From Elainella saxicola E1 (GTDB lineage: Bacteria > Cyanobacteriota > Cyanobacteriia > Elainellales > Elainellaceae), in assembly GCA_002796835.1 (NCBI GenBank), contig LUGL01000026.1:13070-77069 (forward strand): 64,000 nucleotides of DNA, in the 5' to 3' direction. Below the pieces are notes generated by a model, which did no database searches, was not told where the DNA came from, and saw only the letters and a program-made list of their open reading frames with translations. Made by a program: the position numbers and the translations under genes. Every line of letters begins with the position of its first letter. The first letter of the stretch is position 1. Below are positions 63,096 to 64,000 of this stretch, in pieces.

Positions 63096-63110
63096 AATAC
63101 TGGCAGTATT
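63096..63110. promoter_or_regulatory. 15-bp palindrome AATACTGGCAGTATT upstream of padR, candidate operator
   Basis: Perfect 7-bp inverted repeat around one central base, about 29 bp upstream of the padR ATG. Confidence 0.5.
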
Positions 63111-63757
63111 TAGATATCCATCACTAGATACCGTTAATGAGAGACTTGGCAACAAACTTTTGCACTCTCCTGATCATGCAAACAATGTCAAAGTCTCTAA
63201 AGGTCACAGTTCACGATGCACTATAAACTGGCTGGGTTGCATGGAATGCCCAAAGTAATTTGACAATCGCCAGTCGAACAATTCAGACGAAACTTCCAGT
63301 TCTACAAGCAGGTCAGCCCGAAAGAACTGGGGGTGGTCATCATCAGCTTTGTCAGCTTTAACTGAATGCGATCGACCATTCTCAGCGCGCTTCAAAGACG
63401 AGTGATGCAATAGCAGTAAGCCAGATTGCTTGAATCGAGCTGAACAGTCAGGGCCAAATTGAAACCAGAGCAGGATTGCTTGCTGCCAGATAATAATAGA
63501 TTGTAGTCAGATGAGGGGAACTTTGTCTGTTTAGTTCAGCAACTAAATCTGCCAAATTCTTTGCAAAATCGGCATTACAGGCTGATCTATCCCATTTGAT
63601 TTACATCTATACAGAGAGAAAAGACTCTACTGGTAGCGTTTATTTCACTATTTTTTTGAATCTACTCCTACCTACAGGCAAAAGCTGATTTTTATAAAAC
63701 TTAATATGCTTCTGGCGGTGATGAATTAATTTCCACGTAACAGTTAGGCCCCTGCTT

Positions 63758-63997
63758 CTAGACTAAACCTGCTCGCAAAGCGACGACAGCAGCTTGTACT
63801 CGATCGTCTACCGCCAGTTTGTTCATAATGCCTCGTACATGGGTCTTGACAGTGTTAGGACTGAGGTAGAGCTGAGCCGCAATTTCGGGGTTGCTTAACC
63901 CTTCCACCATCAGCTTCAAAACTTCCAACTCTCGCTGAGATAGCTGGCCAACCACATTTGCTTCTGCATTCACTGCTGGCTTAAGGTGATCCATCAC
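63758..63997 (-). CDS. LuxR-type HTH regulator (possibly PedR-like), probably continuing beyond the window edge
   Basis: 79 aa; LSQRELEVLKLMVEGLSNPEIAAQLYLSPNTVKTHVRGIMNKLAVDDRVQAAVVALRAGL. Confidence 0.85.
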   Translation of the reverse strand: MMDHLKPAVNAEANVVGQLSQRELEVLKLMVEGLSNPEIAAQLYLSPNTVKTHVRGIMNKLAVDDRVQAAVVALRAGLV

Positions 63998-64000
63998 CGA

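Noticed and set aside
63204-63410. 68-aa minus ORF in the padR-luxR spacer
   Set aside because: No recognisable domain and weak coding character; not supported.

Overview
A 64 kb stretch of cyanobacterial chromosome, judged from frequent HIP1 octamers (GCGATCGC), cyanobacteria-specific DUF families and Vipp1/PspA, CCB and Sir homologues. Most of it is core genome: the type IV pilus cluster pilM-N-O-Q, the rimP-nusA-ylxR-infB cluster, obg, rpsD, guaA, moaA, lepB, sir, rph, dcd, gmd, tyrA, dacB, vipp1/pspA and thioredoxin. An accessory patch lies at about 23.0-27.6 kb. It holds two small genes missed by the ORF track, an antitoxin-like ORF, a four-helix-bundle (S23-type) gene flanked by heptamer repeats, and a membrane-anchored NACHT NTPase fused to a C-terminal GUN4 domain. 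The observations I rate highest are: (1) the NACHT-GUN4 fusion; (2) a helically phased array of DnaA-box-like sequences (TGTGGAAAA) between the convergent guaA and TIGR04376-type genes, a candidate oriC or DnaA-binding locus; (3) a ribbon-helix-helix-like C-terminal extension on ferredoxin-sulfite reductase; (4) structured intergenic candidates upstream of moaA, pilM and pilQ and after pilQ; (5) three proteins that resemble enzymes but seem to lack catalytic motifs (DinG-like, CobO-like, MerA-like). No CRISPR array, tRNA, rRNA, transposase or prophage was recognised. Family assignments come from reading the translations; no database search was run.
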